Below, piece after piece: positions 35,631-42,777 of a stretch of 64,000 bases of DNA. Within the stretch, counting starts at the first letter, position 1, and each line of letters opens with the position of its first letter. The notes beneath the pieces are model-generated. The model was given only the letters and a program-made list of their open reading frames with translations. It was not told where the DNA came from and ran no database searches. The translations under genes and the position numbers were made by a program. This stretch comes from Bacteroidota bacterium (GTDB taxonomy: Bacteria > Bacteroidota > Bacteroidia > Chitinophagales > Chitinophagaceae): NCBI GenBank assembly GCA_018267915.1, contig JAFDXN010000058.1, forward strand, positions 124,001 to 188,000, in the 5' to 3' direction.

Positions 35631-36830
35631 CTAGCGCTTCACCATCACCGTGATGGTGGTGCCCACTTCCAGCTCCGACGCGGTGCTGATGCTGCCATTC
35701 AGCTTCTCTACCAGCTTTTTCACCGTGCTGAGGCCAATGCCTGTGCCCTTGCCCTCAAAGCGGTCGGTGGTATCAAGTGTATGAAAGAGGTCGAATATTT
35801 TGTCCTTTTCGCCCGGAGGTATGCCCATGCCGTTGTCCGACACTTCAAAGATGTAGTTGGCCTCATCACACCTAAAAGTGACCTTTACATAGCCATCGGC
35901 CTTGTCGTTGTATTTGATGGCATTTTCGCAGAGGTTATGCAGTATCTGTATCAGCGCTGTTTTGGACGAGATAATATCTCCCTTCCCAGCATATTCAAAC
36001 CGCATATCCGGGGGTATCAGCAGCATGTTCTTCACCTCCGTCATCAGTTCGGCAAAGGTGAATGCTTCTTTAGTCATCTTCACCAGGTGCGCGTTGCGGG
36101 TGTGCTTCAGTATGCCGTCCACCAGGTTCTTCATGCTCGTTGACGATCTTTCCAGCAGATCCAGCAACTCTACTTCCTCATCGCTCAATTTTCCCTCGGC
36201 ACTGTCGCGCAGTATGCGTGCAAGCCCTATGATGTTGACGCTTGGCGACTTGAGGTCGTGGGCGGTTACAAAGGCGAATTTTTCCAGCGCTTCATTTATT
36301 TCCTTTAGCTCCGTTTGCTTTTGCTCCAGTTCCTGTTTTTTCTTTCGCAGCTCCAGCAGGCACACCACCTGGTGCGCCAGGGCCTTTAAGGTGGCTTTTT
36401 GCCCTTCATTCAGCGCCTTAGGCTTATTGTCTATCACGCAAAGTGTACCCAGGGCATCTCCGTTTTCGGTCACGAGGGGTATGCCCGCATAAAATACCAC
36501 ATGCGGGTCGCCTGTGGCCAGCGGGTTATCGAAAAAGCGTTCATCCCTCGCCGAATCAGGCACTTCAAATATTTCCCGGGGGTTTAGGATAGCATGACCG
36601 CAAAACGATACTTCCCGCGATGTTTCAGCTGCTTCCATGCCCACTTTTGATTTGAACCATTGCCTGTCGGCATCGATAATGGTCACCAGCGATATAGGTG
36701 TGCCACATATCTGCGACGCTATGCGCGTTATCGCATCAAATTCGGCCTCGGGCAGCGTGTCCAGTATGTTATATTCATATAGCGCTGCCAGCCGCTGCTG
36801 CTCATTATCCGGTTTCTTTGGTCCTGTCAT
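35631..36830 (-). CDS. GAF-domain sensor histidine kinase
   Basis: 399 residues, no membrane segment, so cytoplasmic. GAF domain at about 25-165 (ITRIASQICGTPISLVTIID, SFCGHAILNP). A coiled-coil (about 165-190) leads to the H-box FAFVTAHDLKSPSVNI with phospho-His near residue 200, then N-box NLCENAIKYNDKA, G1 VSDNGMGIPPG and G2 GKGTGIGLSTVKKL. The HDLKSP form is that of bacteriophytochrome-like kinases. No response regulator is adjacent (orphan kinase); signal unknown. Confidence 0.93.
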   Translation of the reverse strand: MTGPKKPDNEQQRLAALYEYNILDTLPEAEFDAITRIASQICGTPISLVTIIDADRQWFKSKVGMEAAETSREVSFCGHAILNPREIFEVPDSARDERFFDNPLATGDPHVVFYAGIPLVTENGDALGTLCVIDNKPKALNEGQKATLKALAHQVVCLLELRKKKQELEQKQTELKEINEALEKFAFVTAHDLKSPSVNIIGLARILRDSAEGKLSDEEVELLDLLERSSTSMKNLVDGILKHTRNAHLVKMTKEAFTFAELMTEVKNMLLIPPDMRFEYAGKGDIISSKTALIQILHNLCENAIKYNDKADGYVKVTFRCDEANYIFEVSDNGMGIPPGEKDKIFDLFHTLDTTDRFEGKGTGIGLSTVKKLVEKLNGSISTASELEVGTTITVMVKR

Positions 36831-36971
36831 GCTCCTCTATTCATTTTGTTTATTCCAGTGAGCGGGCAATGGTAATTGCAAGTACTAATTTAAAATAATA
36901 TTGATTTTTTATAAGGCCGGCCCCGGCACTTTTAACAGTTCTTGTTCAATCCCATCAACCCGTTCTATACC

Positions 36972-38219
36972 CTACTTCCGCTTGAACTTGTTGTAGCGTT
37001 TCTTACTGCCGCCTTTACCTGCTGCCCCGCCTTTGCCATCCCTGCTCTCCCTGATAGCGGGCGTGGGACCAAATTGTTCCGGCACAGGGAGCTTATCCAC
37101 CACCTTCTCCATCAGTTTCTCTATCTTCTGGAATTTCCACTGGTCCTTATCGGTTATCAGCGTTATGGCCTCGCCGGTGCTGGCGGCGCGGGCTGTGCGG
37201 CCTATGCGGTGTATATAATCTTCGCCATCGTGCGGTACATCGTAGTTGATCACCAGCTCTATGTCCTCTATGTCTATGCCGCGGCTCAGTATATCTGTGG
37301 CCACCAGTATCTTCAGCTTCTTCGATTTGAAATCGAGCAATACCTGCTCGCGCTCGGCCTGCTCCAGGTCGCTGTGTATCTGCTCTGCAGGCAGTTTGGC
37401 GCGCTTCAGGTCGCTTGTCAGTTGCTTTACGCTCTGCTTGCTGCTGCAGAATATCAGCACGCTGCTGTAAGGCTTCTGGCTTAGTATATACTTCACCACC
37501 GGTATCTTCTGCTCGTCGAACACGATATAGGCGCCCTGCTTTATCTTCTCCGCCGGTTTCGATATGGCTATGTTAACCTCTGCCGGATCTTTCAGTATGG
37601 TGCCGGCCAGCTTGCGGATGGCCTGCGGCATGGTAGCGCTGAAGAGCAGGTTCTGCCGCTGCTTCGGCATGCCGCCTATGATCTGCATGATGTCTTCGTA
37701 AAAGCCCATGTCCAGCATACGGTCGGCCTCATCGAGCACCAGGTAGCGTACCGAGTCCAGCTTCAGGTAGTTCATTTTCAGGTGGGCCAGCATGCGGCCA
37801 GGCGTGCATATCACTATGTCGGCCCCTTTGGTGAGCGCCTTTTTCTCCTGTGCGAAGAGGTTGCCGTCGCCGCCGCCATATACCGCTATCGAGCTGATGT
37901 CGGTATAGTAGGCCAGGCCCTCCAGCGTCTGCGATATCTGCACGGCCAGTTCGCGGGTGGGCACGATGATCACACAGTTCACTTTGTGGTGGTCATGCGG
38001 CTGCGTTATCAGCTTCTGCAGCACCGGCAGCAGGAAGGCCGCCGTTTTGCCCGTGCCCGTTTGCGCCGCTGCTATCACATCGCGGCCATCCAGTATAGCA
38101 GGTATCACCTGGTCTTGCACGGGGGTGGCATATTCATAACCCATCGAGTCTATCCCATCCAGCAGGTCGTCGTCAAATCCAAAATCGTAGAAATGCAAAT
38201 GTTCGTATTTTAGGAGCAA
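36972..38219 (-). CDS. DEAD-box RNA helicase, RhlE-like
   Basis: 415 residues from TTG 38219; TTG 38198 (before HFYDFGFDDD) is a second possible start, and no ATG is available before the Q-motif. Core motifs: Q-motif YATPVQDQVIP, Walker A AAQTGTGKT, VPTRELAVQ, TPGRML, DEAD (VLDEADRM), SAT, and HRIGRTARAA. The short basic C-terminus GGAAGKGGSKKRYNKFKRK is an RNA-binding tail. Probably acts in ribosome assembly or RNA decay, possibly cold-related. Confidence 0.93.
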   Translation of the reverse strand: MLLKYEHLHFYDFGFDDDLLDGIDSMGYEYATPVQDQVIPAILDGRDVIAAAQTGTGKTAAFLLPVLQKLITQPHDHHKVNCVIIVPTRELAVQISQTLEGLAYYTDISSIAVYGGGDGNLFAQEKKALTKGADIVICTPGRMLAHLKMNYLKLDSVRYLVLDEADRMLDMGFYEDIMQIIGGMPKQRQNLLFSATMPQAIRKLAGTILKDPAEVNIAISKPAEKIKQGAYIVFDEQKIPVVKYILSQKPYSSVLIFCSSKQSVKQLTSDLKRAKLPAEQIHSDLEQAEREQVLLDFKSKKLKILVATDILSRGIDIEDIELVINYDVPHDGEDYIHRIGRTARAASTGEAITLITDKDQWKFQKIEKLMEKVVDKLPVPEQFGPTPAIRESRDGKGGAAGKGGSKKRYNKFKRK

Positions 38220-38349
38220 GATACACGATAAAGGAATAATGGATATTTAACTTTGCAAAAAGGCGTTGCCATTTTGACAAGTTTTGATTCTAATGGGGAT
38301 AGTGGCAACAAATTTGTACTAACTTACAAACAAATACGACTCTGACTAA

Positions 38350-38868
38350 ATGAACAATCTACCAAATATATTTATATCGTATAACTCGAATTCAGAGTTC
38401 GAAGAGACTTTGGCAATTAGATTGCATACAATTGCAGCTGTTCATGGATTTAATGTCTATTTACCCGATAGGCATTTCAATTCCGTTAGCATGTCTCAAG
38501 AAACGCAGGCAAGGATAAACATAAGTAATTATTACATATTATTTAGCACTACTGCACAGTTGTCTAAGGTTGCTTTAGAGGAAATACAGTATGCATATAA
38601 AATATTAAAAGATAAGTCTAAGATAATTATCATATATGACGTTGCCCAGGGTAAAAATATGAAAGGTACAGATGGGTGTACCGAACTGTACTATAATAGA
38701 AAAACGCAAACCCCCGAAAGCTTTATCGCTAATGTTATGAGGCGCATTCAAAATCAACATGCTGCGTTAACAAGGGTAGCCAAGCAAAATGATGAAGCCT
38801 TGGCAGGGTTAATATTGGCAGGGCTTGGATTATTGCTCCTAGGAGCTCTCACTACAAGCAAAAAATAG
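38350..38868 (+). CDS. TIR-domain protein with C-terminal membrane helix
   Basis: 172 residues, no signal peptide. Residues 6-130 look like a TIR_2 domain: NIFISYNSNSEFEETLAIRL, the BB-loop region HGFNVYLPDRHF, SNYYILFSTTAQ, and KVALEEIQYA, where Glu77 or Glu78 takes the place of the catalytic Glu of NAD-cleaving TIRs. After a charged helix a single hydrophobic helix (about 149-167, ALAGLILAGLGLLLLGAL) ends the protein. TIR proteins in bacterial immunity degrade NAD or make signal molecules. It is followed 9 bp later by a PIN nuclease and then a Shedu-like gene in a tight three-gene unit of AT-rich composition. The family match is from pattern only; NADase activity is inferred. Confidence 0.75.
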   Translation: MNNLPNIFISYNSNSEFEETLAIRLHTIAAVHGFNVYLPDRHFNSVSMSQETQARINISNYYILFSTTAQLSKVALEEIQYAYKILKDKSKIIIIYDVAQGKNMKGTDGCTELYYNRKTQTPESFIANVMRRIQNQHAALTRVAKQNDEALAGLILAGLGLLLLGALTTSKK

Positions 38869-38877
38869 AGACTTCAG

Positions 38878-39474
38878 ATGAGGCCATTTTCTGTCGTCAT
38901 TGACAATGATTCGTTGATTCACCTTACCTTTATTAATTGTCATTATCCTATCTTTAATGGTCTAAGAAGCATATTTTCAAGTATGCACGTTCCTGAAGAA
39001 GTTTTTATTGAATTCCAAAATTATGATAGGATAAGAGACCCAGAAAGGCAAAAGATAATTGCTCAAATTGATAGCAATAGCAAATTTCTACGAAAATGTA
39101 GTATTTATGACACAATAAGTAAGGCTTTTATGCAGTCTGCCGTAGGGATTGATCCAGGAGAGGCTGCAGCAGTTGCACAATTTCAGAAGTTATCGGCTCG
39201 TTTTATTATTTCCGAAGACGGCAAATTCCATGAAAATGCTCCAAAACTTTATCCCGGAATTACTATAATTAAACTAAAACATGTTTTTGCAATGCTTGAT
39301 ATCAATAATTTAATTGATTGGGCACTATGTATATCCTTGCTTCATAAGAAAAGAAAAATGACAAGTTCAGAGTTAAGGATCGCCTACTTAAGCGTAGCCA
39401 AATGGTATGGATTAGAAATTAGTGGTAAAAAGCTTTCGGAAAAAACAAGCCTCAAAAAACTTGGGTTAATCTAG
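38878..39474 (+). CDS. PIN-domain nuclease-like protein
   Basis: 198 residues. The N-terminus VVIDNDSLIHLTFI carries the first PIN acidic residues (Asp9/Asp11), VPEEVFIEF the Glu, IDPGEAAAVAQFQK the D-x-G-E helix (Asp92, Glu95), and FIISEDGKF the last acid (Asp114). So all four metal-ligand positions seem filled, which predicts an active RNase. It resembles the DUF3368-type PIN proteins used as toxins, but no small antitoxin precedes it; the partner genes are a TIR protein (9 bp before) and a Shedu-like protein (5 bp after). Confidence 0.75.
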   Translation: MRPFSVVIDNDSLIHLTFINCHYPIFNGLRSIFSSMHVPEEVFIEFQNYDRIRDPERQKIIAQIDSNSKFLRKCSIYDTISKAFMQSAVGIDPGEAAAVAQFQKLSARFIISEDGKFHENAPKLYPGITIIKLKHVFAMLDINNLIDWALCISLLHKKRKMTSSELRIAYLSVAKWYGLEISGKKLSEKTSLKKLGLI

Positions 39475-39479
39475 AATTT

Positions 39480-40295
39480 ATGCTTTACAATAGGGATTAC
39501 ACTGTTTTAACAGAAGAGGAAAAAACCATGTGGGAAAAAGTAGAAGCGGACCTTAACCGTGTGAAAAAGAAAAACGATGGTGCGATTACCGCAAAAGGGC
39601 TTAATGATTATTGGAAGAACATACCTAGAGCGGCAGCCCATTGCAAAACGCTTTTCCCTAACAATTATCTAAACGTTGATGAACTGGAAGAAGTAGATAA
39701 ACTCAGTAGTATTAAAGTTCAACTCGAATTGCTTCTAGATTCTGAGCCAACCGAAAGAGAAATATTGAGCTTTATACAAAAAAGCGAAGCATACTATATC
39801 ATTGGTTCAATTTTTCAATACTACAACTTTGGGCATCACATAGCATACGCATTTAAAGAATTTCAGCTTCCACCTAATTTTCAAGTAGATTATTTGCTCA
39901 TTGGTAAGAATTCAGGTGGTTTTGAATTTATATTTATAGAATTAGAGAACCCTGTAGGCAATATTACTACTACAGGTGGCGATTTTGGCGTAACCATACG
40001 AAAGGGCTTAAAACAAGTTGATGATTGGAATAACTGGCTCGAAGTAAATTACTCTCATTTAAAACTAATGTTTGAAAAATACAAGATTGACAGCCAATTA
40101 TTGCCTAATGAATTTTTTGAACTAGATAAAACCAGATTGCATTTTGTCGTAGTAGCAGGTCGTAGAAAAAACTACACTGCAAAAACTTATAGGTTAAGAA
40201 GAAAGCTCAGAAAGGAAAACAACGTCTTGGTGTTGCACTATGACAATCTTTTGGATGGGATTGACCATTTGATAGCCGTTAAAAATTATGTTTAA
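39480..40295 (+). CDS. Shedu-like DUF4263 nuclease
   Basis: 271 residues. After a helical N-terminal part of about 130 residues comes the nuclease-like core: FQVDYLLIGKNSGGFEFIFI with Asp137, then ELENP (Glu154, Glu156), and a conserved helix RKGLKQVDDWNNWL with Gln179. This order fits DUF4263, the catalytic domain of the Shedu (SduA) anti-phage protein, a PD-(D/E)xK relative; the usual Lys is Glu here, as in some family members I recall with an ELE form. The end, VVVAGRRKNYTAKTYRLRR, is also found in family members. Last gene of the TIR-PIN-DUF4263 unit, facing the DUF6236 gene 9 bp away. Shedu proteins stop phage by DNA nicking; activity here is inferred. Confidence 0.72.
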   Translation: MLYNRDYTVLTEEEKTMWEKVEADLNRVKKKNDGAITAKGLNDYWKNIPRAAAHCKTLFPNNYLNVDELEEVDKLSSIKVQLELLLDSEPTEREILSFIQKSEAYYIIGSIFQYYNFGHHIAYAFKEFQLPPNFQVDYLLIGKNSGGFEFIFIELENPVGNITTTGGDFGVTIRKGLKQVDDWNNWLEVNYSHLKLMFEKYKIDSQLLPNEFFELDKTRLHFVVVAGRRKNYTAKTYRLRRKLRKENNVLVLHYDNLLDGIDHLIAVKNYV

Positions 40296-40304
40296 TTCTT
40301 GGTA

Positions 40305-41300
40305 TTAACTGCTGCTCCGCAACCTCTTATCGGCAAGTGCCAAATATTTCAATCCGCTTTGATCGAAAACATTTTCAGCACGTTCAATTTTTAGCGCTGA
40401 GTGAATAGCATTGATGAAACCTGGGAGCGCTCCAACAAATGCTCCTGTTGTTGATGCTGCCGCTAGTCCCGCAAAAGCGCCTGCAATTCCACAAACTGTA
40501 CCAAATATTATATTTCGAAATTGACTTTCATTCATCTTAGCAGCCAACTCATGTTTTCGTTGCAAAAGTTCGCGTAAAGATTCATCAAACAGTCGAGACC
40601 CTTCAATAATATTGGGGTCAAGTACCAATAGTTCTACCCTTGTTCTAAAAGTTTCTAAGAGATCCGAATGTCTCTCTTTAAAACGTCTTAATTGAAATAA
40701 ATCAATTTCTTCCGGAAAAGGAATCAATCCCGCTAAAATAATTTCTCTCTTCCGCTGTTGAGATATGAATGTGGATCTGAAAAAGGGTTGAATATAGTCA
40801 GTTATAGGTTGTCTTTCAGTTTTTGCTGCGACAATAGTTGCTAAAAATAACATCAAACTTCTCGCCGTCTTTCTCTCCACCAAAAACCAACGACCATCAG
40901 TTCTCTCCGCTAATCCTAAATTTTCAAGTCTATGAAAAACATTTTCATTGAACTTTTCTGCATGGATTCTGGAATATGAAAATTTGTCACCATGTATAAA
41001 ACGCCTATGACCAAGTGCAAAATTTTGTCTGGCATTTCGTAACCTTTCTCTATTTTCCTCAATATAGTTTAGAAATGGGCGGGTAATTTCCCATGGATTT
41101 TCAAGCACGTCCATGGGATTTATTGGAACTACTAGATTACTCTGTACAAGCTCCAACATAAACGGCTCGTAATTTTCGGTTGGGTTGTAAAAATATTCTT
41201 GTGGTACGATTGATCCAATATTATCGTAATAGAGTAATGTCCTTAAAGTCCAATCTGTTCTTGGAACGTTAATATATGGATAATATAAAATATTCTTCAT
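40305..41300 (-). CDS. DUF6236-like protein with C-terminal membrane hairpin
   Basis: 331 residues from ATG 41300; a longer reading from TTG 41324 would start inside the -7 element. The N-terminus ILYYPYINVPRTDWTLRTLL YYDNIGSIVP follows the DUF6236 start. The middle is helical and charged. Residues about 265-305 (NIIFGTVCGIAGAFAGLAAA then TGAFVGALPGFINAIHSAL) form a Gly/Ala-rich hydrophobic hairpin, as in membrane-active effectors. Function unknown. It is convergent with the TIR-PIN-DUF4263 genes and has the same AT-rich composition, so it may belong to the same transferred segment. Confidence 0.7.
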   Translation of the reverse strand: MKNILYYPYINVPRTDWTLRTLLYYDNIGSIVPQEYFYNPTENYEPFMLELVQSNLVVPINPMDVLENPWEITRPFLNYIEENRERLRNARQNFALGHRRFIHGDKFSYSRIHAEKFNENVFHRLENLGLAERTDGRWFLVERKTARSLMLFLATIVAAKTERQPITDYIQPFFRSTFISQQRKREIILAGLIPFPEEIDLFQLRRFKERHSDLLETFRTRVELLVLDPNIIEGSRLFDESLRELLQRKHELAAKMNESQFRNIIFGTVCGIAGAFAGLAAASTTGAFVGALPGFINAIHSALKIERAENVFDQSGLKYLALADKRLRSSS

Positions 41301-41321
41301 GATGAGGTTTTTCGTTTGAGA

Positions 41322-41329
41322 CAAATGTA
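41322..41329 (-). promoter_or_regulatory. -7 element of the DUF6236 gene
   Basis: Minus-strand TACATTTG, perfect TAnnTTTG, 21 nt before the ATG at 41300. It decides against the upstream TTG start. Confidence 0.55.
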
Positions 41330-41460
41330 TATAATAAAGTTAGCATTTAAAAATGTGAATATCTCCATTTGGAAAACGCATGTTAACGAGTGTATCTTGG
41401 GCATATGTGTAGTCAGAACATAAGTGCATGGCATAATAAAAACTCAGATATTTAATGTAA

Positions 41461-41484
41461 AAATGGGGGCAGATGCCCCCATTT
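41461..41484 (-). terminator. Terminator of the small-peptide unit
   Basis: Perfect 10-bp stem AAATGGGGGC/GCCCCCATTT with a 4-nt loop. On the minus strand the stem runs directly into TTTTT, and it begins 4 nt after the stop of the 35-codon frame. Confidence 0.85.
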
Positions 41485-41488
41485 AGTT

Positions 41489-41596
41489 TTAGTTCTTGCC
41501 GTTACGTTTTTGTTCCAGCTCAATGTACTTCATGAATACCTGCGCGTAAACAGCTAAGAAAAGTAACAGTTGAAGCATATCGCTATTGCCTGTCAT
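41489..41596 (-). CDS. Candidate small hydrophobic peptide (35 residues)
   Basis: Minus-strand ATG at 41596 to TAA at 41489 encodes MTGNSDMLQLLLFLAVYAQV followed by FMKYIELEQKRNGKN. A short N-terminus, one hydrophobic helix (residues 7-24) and a basic tail are the layout of small membrane proteins and type I toxins. Support is positional: a near-perfect promoter at 41778-41808, this frame, then a strong terminator 4 nt after the stop, making a unit of about 300 nt. A 29-residue version from ATG 41578 is possible. No homologue is known to me. Confidence 0.5.
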   Translation of the reverse strand: MTGNSDMLQLLLFLAVYAQVFMKYIELEQKRNGKN

Positions 41597-41765
41597 TTCT
41601 AAATGTTTTTGAAGTGAAATAGCAAGCAGTGCCTGCTGGTGTTGTTCGGAACGTGTCCGCGTGACTGATGCGATAACTACCTGTTATCGCCGATTGGCTG
41701 ATGAGAAGACCGTAGTCATTCTCCTTTAGTGCTACAAATGTAAGCGTTTTGAACATATCTGTCAT
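41583..41765 (-). CDS. Possible 60-residue protein in the small unit
   Basis: ATG 41765 (or ATG 41756) to a stop at 41583, overlapping the 35-codon frame by 14 nt. It begins 12 nt after a TACCTTTG promoter element. The sequence (MFKTLTFVALKENDYGLLIS in its first half) has no recognisable domain and contains, in its gene, a perfect 8-bp hairpin (41670-41677 with 41683-41690). It may be a leader region rather than a protein gene. Confidence 0.3.
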   Translation of the reverse strand: MTDMFKTLTFVALKENDYGLLISQSAITGSYRISHADTFRTTPAGTACYFTSKTFRNDRQ

Positions 41766-41777
41766 GTGACTATAAGC

Positions 41778-41808
41778 AAAGGTACTTTTGGTTTCAGCCT
41801 ACGGCAAC
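41778..41808 (-). promoter_or_regulatory. Promoter of the small-peptide unit
   Basis: Minus strand: TTG (41806-41808), 20-bp spacer, TACCTTTG (41778-41785). Both parts and the spacing fit the Bacteroidota promoter. Confidence 0.6.
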
Positions 41809-41832
41809 TTGCTATATTGGACTTAATGGCAC

Positions 41833-41859
41833 AAAAAAAGCGCACTATTACGTGCGCTT
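41833..41859 (-). terminator. Terminator after the 154-residue secreted protein gene
   Basis: AAGCGCAC/GTGCGCTT 8-bp stem with 6-nt loop; on the minus strand it is followed by a run of seven T. A 15-bp palindrome TCCACCA-T-TGGTGGA (41869-41883) lies between it and the gene stop. Confidence 0.8.
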
Positions 41860-41890
41860 GAAAATGTGTCCACCATTGGTGGAATTTATT

Positions 41891-42355
41891 TTACTTATCC
41901 TCGAACTTGGCTATCTGGTCGTAGGGCATCTCGCGGGTGCCTCCATTGCCCTTTACAATCGCGAATGTGGGTTTAAGCCCGATAATCAGACCCTTCCTGA
42001 ATTTACCCTTTTCGTTCTTGAATAGCACGAGATCACCACGCTTGTAAGTATTAACTCCGTCAGGTTTGATTGAATCTCCAACGAAAGTCTGACTCTGTAT
42101 TGGCTGCATACCTATATTGCCGGAACGGGCGAAGTTGGTACTCGTGCCGTCCTCGTAAGAAATTGAAAGCAGGTCATCTTTAGCTAGTGTGAAGGTAGGA
42201 CCGTCTGGGTTCTTTTCTGCTTTATAGGAGACATCCGTAGGTGTTACCGATAGCACCTTTGCCCTGATGGTCTGCCCATTTCGCTTTGTAATAACGTCCT
42301 GTGCCTGTGATGTGAAAGGCAGCAAAGCTGCGATGATTAATAGCAATTGTTTCAT
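41891..42355 (-). CDS. Secreted protein of unknown function
   Basis: 154 residues with signal peptide MKQLLLIIAALLPFTSQAQ. The mature protein starts DVITKRNGQTIRAKVLSVTP and has two small beta-rich units, one ending DDLLSISYEDGTS, one YKRGDLVLFKNEKGKFRKGL IIGLKP, perhaps SH3-like barrels. Such 'D-I-I-x-x-x-N-G' secreted proteins are common in Bacteroidota without known role. Its leader, if made from the promoter at 42595-42602, is about 235 nt and highly structured (see 42394-42519). Confidence 0.7.
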   Translation of the reverse strand: MKQLLLIIAALLPFTSQAQDVITKRNGQTIRAKVLSVTPTDVSYKAEKNPDGPTFTLAKDDLLSISYEDGTSTNFARSGNIGMQPIQSQTFVGDSIKPDGVNTYKRGDLVLFKNEKGKFRKGLIIGLKPTFAIVKGNGGTREMPYDQIAKFEDK

Positions 42356-42393
42356 TTGTTTTCTGTTTATGTTGGTTGATTAAAATAAAAGAG

Positions 42394-42519
42394 CGTAACT
42401 GGAGGTCTTAGCTACTCTAGGCTCTGGAAAGCCCACGATGCATCGGACACAGTTACGCCGTATCGGCGTACTATATCCCATTCCTTGCATCGTTTTAAAT
42501 TTTCCAGATTTAGAGTAGC
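42394..42519 (-). ncRNA. Candidate structured leader RNA with nested stems and pseudoknot
   Basis: Four perfect stems nest in one another: 42411-42419 with 42511-42519 (GCTACTCTA), 42424-42430 with 42501-42507 (CTGGAAA), 42436-42442 with 42486-42492 (CGATGCA), and an apical hairpin 42454-42460 with 42464-42470 (TACGCCG, loop TAT). In addition CGTAACTG at 42394-42401 is the exact complement of CAGTTACG at 42450-42457, which crosses the nested set and competes with the apical hairpin, so a pseudoknot or switch is possible. On the minus strand it would lie in the leader of the 41891-42355 gene, ending about 38 nt before its ATG. The strand is inferred from promoter and gene positions; the structure itself is seen in the bases. 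Confidence 0.5.
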
Positions 42520-42594
42520 AACAATGGTTATAATACCAAGTATATGTCTGTTAAAGCCTTTACTTACTTCATTGGCATGTTTTATTTAGCAAAA

Positions 42595-42602
42595 CAAATT
42601 TA
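42595..42602 (-). promoter_or_regulatory. -7 element reading toward the structured leader
   Basis: Minus-strand TAAATTTG, perfect TAnnTTTG, divergent from TATATTTG at 42616-42623. No TTG -33 element is seen for it. Confidence 0.35.
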
Positions 42603-42615
42603 GTATTAAAGGCGG

Positions 42616-42623
42616 TATATTTG
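42616..42623 (+). promoter_or_regulatory. -7 element of the 49-residue protein gene
   Basis: TATATTTG, perfect TAnnTTTG, 4 nt before the ATG at 42628. Confidence 0.5.
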
Positions 42624-42627
42624 TAGT

Positions 42628-42777
42628 ATGTCGAAGAAGGGCAAAAAGGTAAAAACTACAGAGGAACTGATGGAAGGAGTAGAAAAGCTACTCAAGGAGA
42701 AGGGGGAACGCCCCGACAATGGCAAGGTCTTCGAAAAGACCATCAAAAAAGCCCTTAAACAATCTGGCTCAAAATGA
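42628..42777 (+). CDS. Small basic protein (49 residues), unknown
   Basis: ATG 42628 to TGA 42775-42777. The protein MSKKGKKVKTTEELMEGVEK then LLKEKGERPDNGKVFEKTIK and KALKQSGSK is Lys/Glu-rich and probably helical, without signal or membrane part. A perfect -7 element 4 nt before the ATG supports it. Its last 23 bp overlap the end of the IS1595 transposase gene on the other strand, so it may be a passenger of that element or an older gene into whose tail the element moved. No known family. Confidence 0.5.
   Translation: MSKKGKKVKTTEELMEGVEKLLKEKGERPDNGKVFEKTIKKALKQSGSK

Noticed and set aside
41301..41324. TTG start of the DUF6236 gene at 41324
   Set aside because: It falls inside the TACATTTG -7 element; ATG 41300 begins the conserved ILYYP segment.
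42394..42524. Integron attC site
   Set aside because: The nested stems lack the RYYYAAC and GTTRRRY core sites, and no integron integrase is present.
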